Program-made: the position numbers and the translations under genes | Shown here: one piece after another, positions 9,826 to 17,924 of the stretch | How the letters are laid out: each line of letters begins with the position of its first letter | Position numbering within the stretch: the stretch's first letter is position 1 | From: Bacteroidaceae bacterium | Lineage (GTDB): Bacteria > Bacteroidota > Bacteroidia > Bacteroidales > Bacteroidaceae | Assembly (NCBI GenBank): GCA_900769465.1 | Contig: CAAGGT010000154.1 | Location: 36,750 to 100,749 of the forward strand | Direction: 5' to 3' | Length of the DNA: 64,000 bases | The notes under the pieces: generated by a model | Database searches by the model: none | Seen by the model: only the letters and a program-made list of their open reading frames with translations | Told to the model about the DNA's origin: nothing

Positions 9826-11196
9826 ATGGAAATTAAAGAACCAGTAAGACAGAACTTGCCATTTGCAATACCGACAGATGCGCCAAGAATAATAAAGGTC
9901 ATTGGTGTGGGAGGCGGTGGCAGCAACGCCGTACAGAATATGTACCGAAAAGGCATACACAATGTATCATTTGCGGTATGTAACACCGACCTGCAGGCAA
10001 TGCAGAACTCACCGATACCAAAGAAGGTGCAGCTGGGCCTTGAGATAACCGAAGGACTTGGTGCCGGCAACGACCCCGAGGTAGCACGCAAGGCTGCCGA
10101 GGAGAGCCGCGAGGAGATTGAGAAACTCTTCAACGACGGTACAAAGATGGCATTCATCACAGCCGGTATGGGTGGTGGAACAGGAACAGGCGCCGCACCG
10201 GTTGTTGCCGAGATTGCACGCAACAAGGGTATATTGACCGTGGGTATCGTGACCATCCCGTTCAAGTTCGAGATGGCTGGAAAAATCAAACAGGCGCTGC
10301 GTGGTGTCATCGAGATATCGAAGCACGTTGATGCCCTGCTTGTCATCAACAACCAGCGACTCATTGACATGTTCCCCAAGATATCGGTTTCCGAGGGGTT
10401 CAAGAAGGTGGACGAAGTGCTTACCACTGCAACAAAGAGTATTGCCGAGATAATCACAGCACGCGGAGATATTAACCTTGACTTCCGCGACGTGAAGAAG
10501 ATTCTGAAGAACGGTGGCGTAGCCATAATGAGCTATGGCATTGAGAGCGGAGAGAAGCGCGTGGAACGTGCCTTCTACAAAGCGCTCCACTCACCACTGC
10601 TCAACAACAACGACATACACAAGTCGAAAAAGATTCTTTTCAACATTTACGAGAACCCCAATACCCCTATTCTCGTTGAAGAGATGGGCGAGGTAAATAC
10701 CTTTATGTCGCAATTCACGAATGAGAACATTGAGGTTATCTGGGGTTACAGCAAGGACAACAGCCTTGAAGATGGCCAAGTGAAGGTAACCGTGCTTGCA
10801 TCGGGCTTCGGAATGAAGAATATCCCAGACATGGAGCCCGAGGTGAAAGCCATTGAGCTTGAAGAGAAGGTGCTTACACAACAGGAACAGGCAAGGATTG
10901 ACAAGGAGAACGAGAAGCTTGACCAGATGGCGAGCGTCCTGTACAAGCCCGACTACAAGATGTACATCTTCAAAGGCGACGAGATGTACAACGAGGAGTT
11001 CCTTGCAGCACTTGACAACTCACCCACATACCGCCGAACCGCACAGGACCTGGAGAGGATGGTTGCCATCTTGGGCAATGAGAGCATCAGCTGTTTGCCC
11101 GACGAGGAGATGAATGACAACAGCACAGACGTGCAGGATGAAGATGATGACGAGGAGAGCCTCGGCAACACCGTCTTTCACAACGAGTTTGAATGA
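9826..11196 (+). CDS. ftsZ: FtsZ, tubulin-like division GTPase with a long C-terminal tail
   Basis: Forms the cytokinetic Z-ring. The GTPase core is clear: GVGGGGSNAVQNM near residue 28 and the tubulin signature GGGTGTGAAP near residue 115, followed by the FtsZ C-terminal domain ending around residue 340. The linker then holds a segment DNSPTYRRTAQD (near residue 394) that resembles the conserved C-terminal peptide which binds FtsA, but instead of ending there the protein runs on for about 50 residues rich in Asp/Glu (DVQDEDDDEES). Total 456 residues. It starts 13 bases after ftsA and ends the division genes of this operon. Confidence 0.96.
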   Translation: MEIKEPVRQNLPFAIPTDAPRIIKVIGVGGGGSNAVQNMYRKGIHNVSFAVCNTDLQAMQNSPIPKKVQLGLEITEGLGAGNDPEVARKAAEESREEIEKLFNDGTKMAFITAGMGGGTGTGAAPVVAEIARNKGILTVGIVTIPFKFEMAGKIKQALRGVIEISKHVDALLVINNQRLIDMFPKISVSEGFKKVDEVLTTATKSIAEIITARGDINLDFRDVKKILKNGGVAIMSYGIESGEKRVERAFYKALHSPLLNNNDIHKSKKILFNIYENPNTPILVEEMGEVNTFMSQFTNENIEVIWGYSKDNSLEDGQVKVTVLASGFGMKNIPDMEPEVKAIELEEKVLTQQEQARIDKENEKLDQMASVLYKPDYKMYIFKGDEMYNEEFLAALDNSPTYRRTAQDLERMVAILGNESISCLPDEEMNDNSTDVQDEDDDEESLGNTVFHNEFE

Positions 11197-11230
11197 ATGA
11201 AAAGAATATAAACCACCAAAAAGGAATATT

Positions 11231-11683
11231 ATGGATTTGTTTGACATTATCAGCAACGATATCAAGGAGGCGATGAAAGCCAAAGACAAGATCGCACTTG
11301 ACACACTGCGTAACATAAAAAAAGTTCTTCTGGAGGCAAAGACCGCACCGGGAGCCGGCGACACCGTAAGTGACGACACCGCAATAAAAATCATACAGAA
11401 ACTGGTGAAACAGGGCAAGGAATCGGCCGAGCTTTACCAGAGCCAGAACCGTCCCGAACTTGCACAGGAGGAGCTTGCGCAGGTTGAGGTCATGTCAAAG
11501 TACCTACCAAAGCAGATGAGCGAGAAAGAGGTGACTGCTGTACTAAAGGAGATAATTGCACAGGTGGGAGCGACAGGTCCGCAGGAGATGGGCAAGGTTA
11601 TGGGAGTTGCCACAAAGCAGCTTGCAGGCAAGGCTGAAGGAAAGACCATATCGGCCATTGTAAGACAATTGTTGGCTAATTAA
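11231..11683 (+). CDS. YqeY/GatB-domain-like protein
   Basis: A 150-residue cytosolic helical protein of the YqeY family, which shares the C-terminal tRNA-interacting domain of GatB amidotransferase subunits; its exact role is not settled. Seen: the N-terminal MDLFDIISNDIKEAMKAKDK pattern, the KQGKESAELYQSQNRPELA stretch, and MGKVMGVATKQLAGKAEG, all typical of the family. Length is usual. It lies 34 bases after ftsZ, so it may be the last gene of the dcw transcript. Its stop overlaps the convergent recO stop by 4 bases. Confidence 0.88.
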   Translation: MDLFDIISNDIKEAMKAKDKIALDTLRNIKKVLLEAKTAPGAGDTVSDDTAIKIIQKLVKQGKESAELYQSQNRPELAQEELAQVEVMSKYLPKQMSEKEVTAVLKEIIAQVGATGPQEMGKVMGVATKQLAGKAEGKTISAIVRQLLAN

Positions 11684-12405
11684 TCGAACAGTTCGCGCAG
11701 GACAGCTGCCGATTTCAGTTCCGGGAATTCAGGAATATGCAGTCGGTAATAGAGAGAAAGGGTTGCGAGGTATTCACCTCGCAACTTTCTGTTTAATGAA
11801 AGCTGATGCATTGTATCATATCCTGTACGCAGCAATCCCACGAAAAAGAGAGCGGAATCGGACGGCAGGAAATTAGGGTGCGCGGGATGCTCACTCACGG
11901 CACAACCCTGTACAAGATCAAAATGACAACCCGGCGCATAGCCTTCGAGGTTGGGATATATACCCAGGAAACGCAACAGCTGCACCATGAAGACAAGATG
12001 AAAGTCGGCATATCCCCGTTCTAGATTGTCAAAGAGCGTGAACGAACGCTCCAGAAATGCAAAGAGGGAAGCGTCGCTGCCATCCTCGCGCAAGGAATAC
12101 GTCAGCAACTCTGCAAGATAGAGCGCAATGGATGATTTTACTACATCGTTGGGGATTGAGGAGTAGATAAGGCTTGGCTGCACATCGCCGATGCGCGAAA
12201 GGTTGCTCCCGACCTTTACATTGGCGGTGAACGAAAGCATTGACAGCGGTTGGAACAGGACACTGCGCACCCTGCCGCGCTTGCTGTGCGACACCGGCAC
12301 AAGGAACGACATCCTGCCGCGTTGCGCGGTATACACGTCGGCTATCATAAGCCCGTCGTTATACTTGAGTGTACGCAAAACAATACCTTCAAATTTCTCT
12401 ATCAT
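11680..12405 (-). CDS. recO: RecO, DNA repair mediator
   Basis: RecF-pathway protein that with RecR loads RecA onto SSB-coated DNA. The N-terminal OB-fold is recognisable (EGIVLRTLKYNDGLMIADVYT...GRMSFLVP), followed by the helical RecO C-terminal domain with the GCHFDLVQGC cysteine pair. Length 241 residues, usual for the family. Convergent with the YqeY-like gene, with 4 bases of shared coding sequence at the stops and no room for a terminator between them. recR is also in this window, near 57.1 kb, not linked to it. Confidence 0.9.
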   Translation of the reverse strand: MIEKFEGIVLRTLKYNDGLMIADVYTAQRGRMSFLVPVSHSKRGRVRSVLFQPLSMLSFTANVKVGSNLSRIGDVQPSLIYSSIPNDVVKSSIALYLAELLTYSLREDGSDASLFAFLERSFTLFDNLERGYADFHLVFMVQLLRFLGIYPNLEGYAPGCHFDLVQGCAVSEHPAHPNFLPSDSALFFVGLLRTGYDTMHQLSLNRKLRGEYLATLSLYYRLHIPEFPELKSAAVLRELFD

Positions 12406-12457
12406 ATAACTACGACAATAAATTACAAGGCAAAACTATAAAAAATTCCTCAAATTG

Positions 12458-12488
12458 TTTGCCAATTCAAAAAAAGGTTTTACCTTTG
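12458..12488 (+). promoter_or_regulatory. Promoter for tRNA-Glu/rpsT
   Basis: A TTTG element at 12458-12461 is followed after 19 bases by TACCTTTG at 12481-12488, matching the Bacteroidota sigma-A consensus (TTTG, 19-21 bases, TAnnTTTG). The following bases CACTCGCTT are nearly identical to those after the tRNA-Asp promoter in this window. Transcription would start just downstream and cover the tRNA, and probably rpsT. Assignment is by consensus match. Confidence 0.8.
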
Positions 12489-12550
12489 CACTCGCTTTTG
12501 ACCCCTAAAAGGTCGGAGCCCAATCCTCAAAAGGGATTTCATCCAAGGAT

Positions 12551-12622
12551 GGCCCATTCGTCTATCGGCTAGGACGCAAGATTTTCATTCTTGAAAGAGG
12601 GGTTCGATTCCCCTATGGGCTA
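12551..12622 (+). tRNA. tRNA-Glu (anticodon TTC)
   Basis: A 72-base cloverleaf: acceptor GGCCCAT pairs with ATGGGCT with a G-T first pair, then discriminator A. The anticodon stem CAAGA/TCTTG frames the loop TTTTCAT, anticodon TTC; the T arm is GGGG TTCGATT CCCC. The 3' CCA is not encoded, as is usual in Bacteroidota. It is followed 29 bases later by rpsT with no terminator visible between them. Confidence 0.95.
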
Positions 12623-12651
12623 CAATTAAAACTAAAAACATTATTAAAGAG

Positions 12652-12906
12652 ATGGCAAATCACAAATCATCACTTAAGAGAATCAGACAAACAGAAAAGA
12701 GAAATCTTTTGAACCGTTATTTGGGTAAGAATATGCGTTCTGCAGTTCGTGGCTTGCGCGCTATCAACGACAAGAACGAAGCTTTGGCAAAGTTCCCCGA
12801 GGTACAGAAGATGCTTGACAGAATGGCTAAGCGTGGTCTCATCCACAAGAACAAGGCTGCAAACCTCAAGTCAGGTCTTTGCGCTAAAATTGCAAAATTA
12901 GCCTAA
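12652..12906 (+). CDS. rpsT: 30S ribosomal protein S20
   Basis: An 84-residue basic protein beginning MANHKSSLKRIRQTEKRN, the standard S20 N-terminus, with the GLIHKNKAANLKSGL C-terminal pattern. S20 binds 16S rRNA and helps 30S assembly. Full length. It lies directly behind tRNA-Glu, probably sharing its promoter, and is followed by a strong intrinsic terminator. Confidence 0.98.
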   Translation: MANHKSSLKRIRQTEKRNLLNRYLGKNMRSAVRGLRAINDKNEALAKFPEVQKMLDRMAKRGLIHKNKAANLKSGLCAKIAKLA

Positions 12907-12929
12907 TTTTTTAACAAATATATTTACCT

Positions 12930-12963
12930 GCGAAAAGGCTGGATTTTCATCCAGCCTTTTCGC
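12930..12963. terminator. Intrinsic terminator after rpsT
   Basis: A perfect 14-bp inverted repeat (GCGAAAAGGCTGGA, loop TTTTCA, then its complement) 23 bases after the rpsT stop. The stem carries an A/T run in both orientations. Confidence 0.85.
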
Positions 12964-13085
12964 CTTTACGCTTATTCAAAGTACCCAAGCATAATTCTAT
13001 CAAGTTTGGGACTCACCTGTAAAGTCTGGGGGAGCTGTCTATTAATGTCCCCTATAGTGGCTGAACCGCACATTTCGGAGAGAGA

Positions 13086-13640
13086 ATGACTACACCTCCA
13101 GCCGACTACAGTGTGCTGGAACAGAGCGCAAACAACTACAACAATGCCGGCGGCGAATGTGACGGCATCATGCTCCACTATGCCGATGAGAATTTCACAT
13201 TCAGAAAGGGAGCAAACCGTTTCTACGTATATTTCACTGACAAACCTAACCAACCTGGACGCGACTACAGATGGTCTGTTTTGTCAGTGGACAAACAATC
13301 AGAGCACTACAACTGGGATGCCTCAAAGGGTGTCATCTACACAGTATTCAGCGATGAGTATTCATCACCTGAAAATTGGACAGACTGGGGATACAATGAA
13401 AACCCATACCTCTTCTCGGAATACACAGGCGGTACAATCTTGACCACAGGCAGCGATTTCGACATCAACCTTGACGAGCTGCCCATAACAGGCGCCATCA
13501 CACAATCGTTTGTATTCACATTCAATATAACACCGGACCTGGTTGCCGGCAACGAATACGACGTTGTGATAACCATCTACTACCCCGACGGTTCAATTGC
13601 ATCAGTACACAGATATGAAAATATCAAATTCATAAATTAA
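13086..13640 (+). CDS. Hypothetical protein, probably the remnant of a secreted protein
   Basis: A 184-residue acidic, Tyr/Asn/Asp-rich open frame of unknown family. The composition (many aromatic and Gly/Asn residues, alternating beta-like stretches such as QSFVFTFNITPDLVAGNEYDV) resembles extracellular beta-sandwich proteins of Bacteroidales, but there is no signal peptide or lipobox. The upstream in-frame stop (13062-13064) leaves only 7 codons before the ATG. It may therefore be a 5'-truncated surface protein, or a short protein using the ATG after a purine-rich GGAGAGAGA. Followed by its own terminator. The flanking 12964-13085 shows nothing recognisable. Confidence 0.5.
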   Translation: MTTPPADYSVLEQSANNYNNAGGECDGIMLHYADENFTFRKGANRFYVYFTDKPNQPGRDYRWSVLSVDKQSEHYNWDASKGVIYTVFSDEYSSPENWTDWGYNENPYLFSEYTGGTILTTGSDFDINLDELPITGAITQSFVFTFNITPDLVAGNEYDVVITIYYPDGSIASVHRYENIKFIN

Positions 13641-13666
13641 CGGCAAGAACGCCATACAAAAAACAC

Positions 13667-13695
13667 AAAATGCCGGTCAGTTGACCGGCATTTTT
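13667..13695. terminator. Intrinsic terminator between the hypothetical gene and gyrB
   Basis: AAAATGCCGGTCA, a 2-base loop, then the exact complement TGACCGGCATTTT with an additional T: a 13-bp stem with a T tail on the + strand. The rest of 13641-13810 holds nothing else I can recognise. Confidence 0.8.
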
Positions 13696-13811
13696 CATTC
13701 TGAGCAGACAGAAGACAGTCATCTTTTCCGGCACAAGAAGCGAGCAGCGGATCAGATAGAAAAAGCAGAGGGAAAGCAAGGCGCAAGATGTGAATATTTA
13801 GCAAAATACGC

Positions 13812-13842
13812 TTGCATAATAGACCGTTTTTTGTTAACTTTG
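13812..13842 (+). promoter_or_regulatory. gyrB: Promoter for gyrB
   Basis: TTG at 13812-13814, 20 bases, then TAACTTTG at 13835-13842, a good Bacteroidota sigma-A promoter, with the gyrB ATG 26 bases further on, giving a short leader. Confidence 0.75.
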
Positions 13843-13868
13843 TTCGGTTATATTGGTAATAAAACATT

Positions 13869-15830
13869 ATGAGCGAAGAAATCAACAAAAACGCAGCAGC
13901 CAGCTACTCGGCCGACAGTATACAGGTACTAGAAGGCCTTGAGGCAGTCCGCAAACGCCCCGCGATGTACATTGGCGACATCAGCGAAAAGGGCTTGCAC
14001 CATCTGGTATATGAGGTGGTAGACAATTCTATCGACGAGGCTATGGCCGGTTTCTGCACCCACATAAACGTAACAATAAACCCGGGCAACTCAATCACCG
14101 TTCAGGACAACGGTCGAGGCATCCCCGTGGATATGCACGAGAAAGAGGGACGTTCGGCACTTGAGGTGGTAATGACAGTGTTGCACGCCGGCGGTAAATT
14201 CAACAAGGACTCATACAAGGTGTCAGGCGGTCTGCACGGTGTAGGTGTATCGTGTGTGAACGCTTTGTCAAAGCACATGAAGACCGAGGTGTTCCGCGAT
14301 GGCAAGCATTATGTACAGAACTACTCTTGCGGCAAGCCACTTGAGGCTGTACACTGTGTCGGAGAGACTGACATCAGGGGTACAAAGCAGACTTTCCAGC
14401 CCGATGATTCAATTTTTACCGTATCGGAATACCAGTACCAGATATTGGCGACACGCCTTCGCGAACTTGCATATCTTAACGCAGGCATAACAATCACATT
14501 GACCGATACACGCGAGGCCGATGAGAACGGCAACTACAAGAGCGAGACATTCCACTCCACCGAGGGCTTGAGAGAGTTCGTGCGTTACATAGACTCATCA
14601 CGCGTACCCCTCATCAGCAATGTAATCTACCTGAATACAGAAAAGAACAACATCCCCATTGAGGTTGCAATCCTGTACAACACAGGCTACAGCGAGAACG
14701 TACACACATACGTAAACAACATCAACACATACGAGGGCGGTACACACCTTGCAGGTTTCCGCAGGGCACTCACACGCACTCTCAAGAAATATGCCGATGA
14801 CACAAAGGCGCTTGAAAAGGCCAAAGTGGAGATTTCGGGCGAGGACTTCCGCGAAGGTCTCACCGCAATCGTATCGGTAAAGGTTGCAGAGCCACAGTTC
14901 GAGGGCCAGACAAAGACCAAGCTTGGCAACAGCGAGGTAACAGGTGCCGTAGACCAAGCTGTGGGCGAAGCACTCGCATACTATCTCGAGGAGCATCCCA
15001 AAGAGGCAAAGATGGTGGTAGACAAGGTGATACTCGCCGCAACAGCACGTATTGCAGCACGCAAGGCAAGGGAGAGCGTACAGCGCAAGAACCCGATGGG
15101 TGGTTGCGGACTCCCCGGCAAGCTTTCAGACTGCTCGGACAAGAACCCCGAGAACTGCGAACTGTTCCTCGTCGAGGGAGACTCTGCGGGCGGTTCGGCA
15201 AAACAGGGACGCAAGAGCAAGTTCCAGGCCATCCTTCCTTTGCGCGGTAAGATTCTGAACGTGGAGAAGGTCATGTGGCACAAGGCTTTCGAGAGCGACG
15301 AAGTAAACAATATCATCCAGGCCATTGGCATACGTTTTGGCCTTGACCCCGAGGACAGCAAAAAGGCGAACATAGAGAAACTGCGCTATCACAAGATAAT
15401 TATGATGGCCGATGCCGATGTCGACGGAGCGCACATCGGAACACTCATCATGACACTGTTCTATCGCTATATGCCCGAACTCATCGAGGCCGGACACCTC
15501 TACAAGGCAATGCCTCCACTCTATCTCTGTTCAAAGGGAAAGACAAAGAAGTACTGCTACGATGACAAGGAGAAAGATGCATTCATACAGGAGTATGGCG
15601 AAGGCAACGAAAAGCTTATCAACATACAGCGTTATAAGGGTCTTGGTGAGATGAACCCGGAACAGCTTTGGGAGACCACAATGAACCCCGAGACACGTAC
15701 ACTGAAACAGGTGACAATACGCGATGCACAGGAAGCCGACTATATATTCTCAATGCTTATGGGCGACGACGTGGGCCCACGTAGGGAATTTATCGAGAAC
15801 AATGCGACATACGCACACATCGATGCATAA
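13869..15830 (+). CDS. gyrB: DNA gyrase subunit B
   Basis: ATPase subunit of gyrase, which introduces negative supercoils. The 653-residue protein has the GHKL ATPase domain (VDNSIDEAMAG, DNGRGIPVDMH, GGLHGVGVSCVNAL), the transducer domain, and the Toprim domain with VEGDSAGGSAKQGR and the MADADVDGAH metal-binding aspartates, ending with the YKGLGEMNPEQLW motif. Those last motifs and size fit GyrB; ParE would be about 20-30 residues shorter, and gyrA is not next to it, so the GyrB/ParE choice rests on sequence. It has its own promoter and terminator and appears monocistronic. Confidence 0.95.
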   Translation: MSEEINKNAAASYSADSIQVLEGLEAVRKRPAMYIGDISEKGLHHLVYEVVDNSIDEAMAGFCTHINVTINPGNSITVQDNGRGIPVDMHEKEGRSALEVVMTVLHAGGKFNKDSYKVSGGLHGVGVSCVNALSKHMKTEVFRDGKHYVQNYSCGKPLEAVHCVGETDIRGTKQTFQPDDSIFTVSEYQYQILATRLRELAYLNAGITITLTDTREADENGNYKSETFHSTEGLREFVRYIDSSRVPLISNVIYLNTEKNNIPIEVAILYNTGYSENVHTYVNNINTYEGGTHLAGFRRALTRTLKKYADDTKALEKAKVEISGEDFREGLTAIVSVKVAEPQFEGQTKTKLGNSEVTGAVDQAVGEALAYYLEEHPKEAKMVVDKVILAATARIAARKARESVQRKNPMGGCGLPGKLSDCSDKNPENCELFLVEGDSAGGSAKQGRKSKFQAILPLRGKILNVEKVMWHKAFESDEVNNIIQAIGIRFGLDPEDSKKANIEKLRYHKIIMMADADVDGAHIGTLIMTLFYRYMPELIEAGHLYKAMPPLYLCSKGKTKKYCYDDKEKDAFIQEYGEGNEKLINIQRYKGLGEMNPEQLWETTMNPETRTLKQVTIRDAQEADYIFSMLMGDDVGPRREFIENNATYAHIDA

Positions 15831-15834
15831 ATAA

Positions 15835-15874
15835 ACAGGAGAATCAAGCCACAAGGCTTGATTCTCCTGTTTTT
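15835..15874. terminator. Intrinsic terminator after gyrB
   Basis: A 16-bp perfect stem (15835-15850 with 15855-15870, loop ACAA) followed by TTTT on the + strand. It ends 15 bases before the convergent DUF5009 gene and probably serves both directions. Confidence 0.88.
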
Positions 15875-15889
15875 ATACTTGTTTACGGT

Positions 15890-16993
15890 TCACACTTTAA
15901 GGAACACCTTCGTCCTGTACAGGAAATAGAGGAAAACCCAACAGACCAGCATATAACAGCACCAATAACCCAGTGTCTGACAGTCGGCCGGCAGCAGCTT
16001 GAGCGCACCGCCAAAGAGCGTACCGACAGGCTTCTTGAAATCAAGGAATTGCTGTGCAAGATATATGGTTATAGAATTCATTCCAATGACACGCAACGGG
16101 AACACCAGACTGCGCAATCCCATCACATCGACCACAAGATAGAAGAATGCGAAAAGGGACAACGACCACCCGGCCGCACAGCACACGAAAGAGCTGCTCC
16201 ACAGATTCTTGTTGATGGGGAAAACAAAATCCCACGCATAACCGACAGCAAGCAACAGGAGTGCAGCCAAAAGCATACAGCCCACCTTTCTGTAGCCCCC
16301 CGAAACCCGTGATGAACGCACGAACTCACCGGTAAATATACCACACAGCGCTGTCACCACAGCCGGCAAAGTGGATAGAATACCCTCGGGGTCATGTATC
16401 CCATTGTGCAGCACTCCCGGCAGCAGACAACGGTCGACATAACCGACAATGCAACCGTCTATGGAGAGGGACGATGCACCGGCGGGAGCATCGGGTGCAG
16501 CCACAAGTGCCAACAGCGCCCAATAGCCAAGCAATATGACAACTGAGAGAACAGCCAACAGCCTGCGCTCCAGCCATACATATAGCAATGAGGCTATCAT
16601 CCAGGCCAAACCTATACGCCCAAGTACACTCGCATAACGCAGGTTTTCAAAATCGAACTGCAACAGGCCGTTGTATAGAATACCCAAGAAAATCAGTATC
16701 AGGGCACGTTTCACAACCCTCATAGAGATTTCAATCCTTGATTTTCCGAGCGACAATTGCTTTGCATTTGAAAAAGGAAACGATACACCCGCAAGAAAAA
16801 GGAAAAGGGGAAATATCAGATCATAGAATGTAAACCCGTCCCATGCAGAGTGCCCCATCTGCTCACCAACAAATTTCAGATCAGGAAAAAGTGATGCAAG
16901 AGATATAAGCACAACCTCGCCACCCATAATGAATGACATATCAAAACCACGCAAAGCATCGAGCGAGTAGAGACGTTTATCTTTTTCTTTCAT
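15890..16993 (-). CDS. DUF5009 / HGSNAT-like acyltransferase membrane protein
   Basis: A 367-residue polytopic membrane protein with about ten hydrophobic helices. The N-terminal YSLDALRGFDM and the HSAWDGFTFYDLIFPLFLF stretch match the family that includes heparan-alpha-glucosaminide N-acetyltransferase (HGSNAT) and bacterial DUF5009/DUF1624 proteins; the histidine in HSAWDG corresponds to the proposed acetyl-accepting residue. By analogy it would move an acetyl group across the inner membrane onto a sugar or glycan; the substrate is unknown. It lies 4 bases after the nitroreductase gene, in an apparent two-gene operon. Confidence 0.75.
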   Translation of the reverse strand: MKEKDKRLYSLDALRGFDMSFIMGGEVVLISLASLFPDLKFVGEQMGHSAWDGFTFYDLIFPLFLFLAGVSFPFSNAKQLSLGKSRIEISMRVVKRALILIFLGILYNGLLQFDFENLRYASVLGRIGLAWMIASLLYVWLERRLLAVLSVVILLGYWALLALVAAPDAPAGASSLSIDGCIVGYVDRCLLPGVLHNGIHDPEGILSTLPAVVTALCGIFTGEFVRSSRVSGGYRKVGCMLLAALLLLAVGYAWDFVFPINKNLWSSSFVCCAAGWSLSLFAFFYLVVDVMGLRSLVFPLRVIGMNSITIYLAQQFLDFKKPVGTLFGGALKLLPADCQTLGYWCCYMLVCWVFLYFLYRTKVFLKV

Positions 16994-16997
16994 ACAA

Positions 16998-17633
16998 TCA
17001 TTTGATTATCAAATCATCTACAATAACTTTAGGAACACAATGCACGCCATCCTTGCGGTAATAGGAATGGTCCTCGTCGGCTCTTATATCTACAAGTTTT
17101 ATCCTTTCGGCACTCTTTCCGACAGCAAGCACTAGCAACGGGACGTATGGCAGGGCAAGGGCATCCACAAGCGCATCAGCATCAAAATCCATTATACACA
17201 ATCCGTTAAGCCCCAACTCCACAGCCTGTAGCAACATACTCTGCGCCGAAATACCGAGGTCGACATATGTACTTTTGCGAGGTTCTATTGTTGAGCAGAC
17301 AACAATAAAGGCATTTGGTTCGTACCCCTTGGCCGGCAAATGAAGTTCCCGGAGAGCGGCACCCATTCTGACACAGGCGAGAACCTTTTGAGCCTCATCG
17401 GATGCTACAAGCCTGAAACGCAACGGCTGACGATTACGAGCAGAAGCCAACTTGCCGTTCACTGCGACAATGCGGCGCAGCTGGTCGGCACGCACCATAT
17501 AAGATGCATCATACCCCCTTGTGCTACGGTTCTTCACAAGCAGAGCCGACAGCCCGTCTTTTTTCACACTTGACGAAGCTGCCGAATTGGAACGGTATTG
17601 TTCCATCCTCTTTTCCAAATAGTTGTCGGCCAT
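16998..17633 (-). CDS. Nitroreductase-family FMN oxidoreductase
   Basis: A 211-residue cytosolic protein with the nitroreductase layout: the FMN-binding KNRSTRGYD motif near residue 35, a central ARNRQPLRFRLV segment, DLGISAQSMLLQAVELGLNGLCI helix, and the C-terminal LVLAVGKSAER stretch. Such enzymes reduce nitro compounds, quinones or flavins with NAD(P)H; substrate here unknown. It begins downstream of the tRNA-Cys terminator and is followed after 4 bases by the DUF5009 gene. Confidence 0.82.
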   Translation of the reverse strand: MADNYLEKRMEQYRSNSAASSSVKKDGLSALLVKNRSTRGYDASYMVRADQLRRIVAVNGKLASARNRQPLRFRLVASDEAQKVLACVRMGAALRELHLPAKGYEPNAFIVVCSTIEPRKSTYVDLGISAQSMLLQAVELGLNGLCIMDFDADALVDALALPYVPLLVLAVGKSAERIKLVDIRADEDHSYYRKDGVHCVPKVIVDDLIIK

Positions 17634-17653
17634 AAAAACTGGTTATTTAAAAC

Positions 17654-17680
17654 AAAAAAAGAACTCCAAAGGAGTTCTTT
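17654..17680 (-). terminator. Intrinsic terminator of tRNA-Cys
   Basis: On the - strand, AAAGAACTCC, loop TTT, then GGAGTTCTTT followed by more T residues; it begins one base after the tRNA 3' end and separates the tRNA from the nitroreductase gene. Confidence 0.88.
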
Positions 17681-17681
17681 G

Positions 17682-17753
17682 AGGTACCTGGCGGATTCGA
17701 ACCGCCGTACATGGTTTTGCAGACCACTGACTAAGCCACTCATCCAAGGTACC
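17682..17753 (-). tRNA. tRNA-Cys (anticodon GCA)
   Basis: On the - strand the acceptor GGTACCT pairs with AGGTACC, discriminator T; the anticodon arm GGTCTGCAAAACC carries GCA; the T arm is GGCGG TTCGAAT CCGCC. Length 72, CCA not encoded. U73 is the expected identity base for cysteine. Monocistronic between a consensus promoter and a terminator. Confidence 0.95.
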
Positions 17754-17787
17754 GGAAACTTTTGCGACCAAGCGCTTTAAGCGATGA

Positions 17788-17818
17788 CAAAGGTAAGACA
17801 TTTTTTGTGAAGAACAAA
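17788..17818 (-). promoter_or_regulatory. Promoter for tRNA-Cys
   Basis: On the - strand TTTG (17818-17815), 19 bases, TACCTTTG (17795-17788), then three bases and TCGCTT. This is the same architecture, including the TCGCTT, as at the other two tRNA genes here. Confidence 0.8.
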
Positions 17819-17924
17819 CAATGGAGGCCATTTTTTAACCTTTTATATGACATTTCACCAATTATTTTATCCGCAAAGGCCATTTTTATACTTTTATATC
17901 CTATCTTCGCGACAAAATGAAACA

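Noticed and set aside
12972..13253. - strand open frame whose last 33 codons lie outside the 13086 gene (reads MCGSATIGDINRQLPQ...)
   Set aside because: I considered a transposase fragment, but no known transposase motif, terminal inverted repeat or target duplication is visible, so it is not called.
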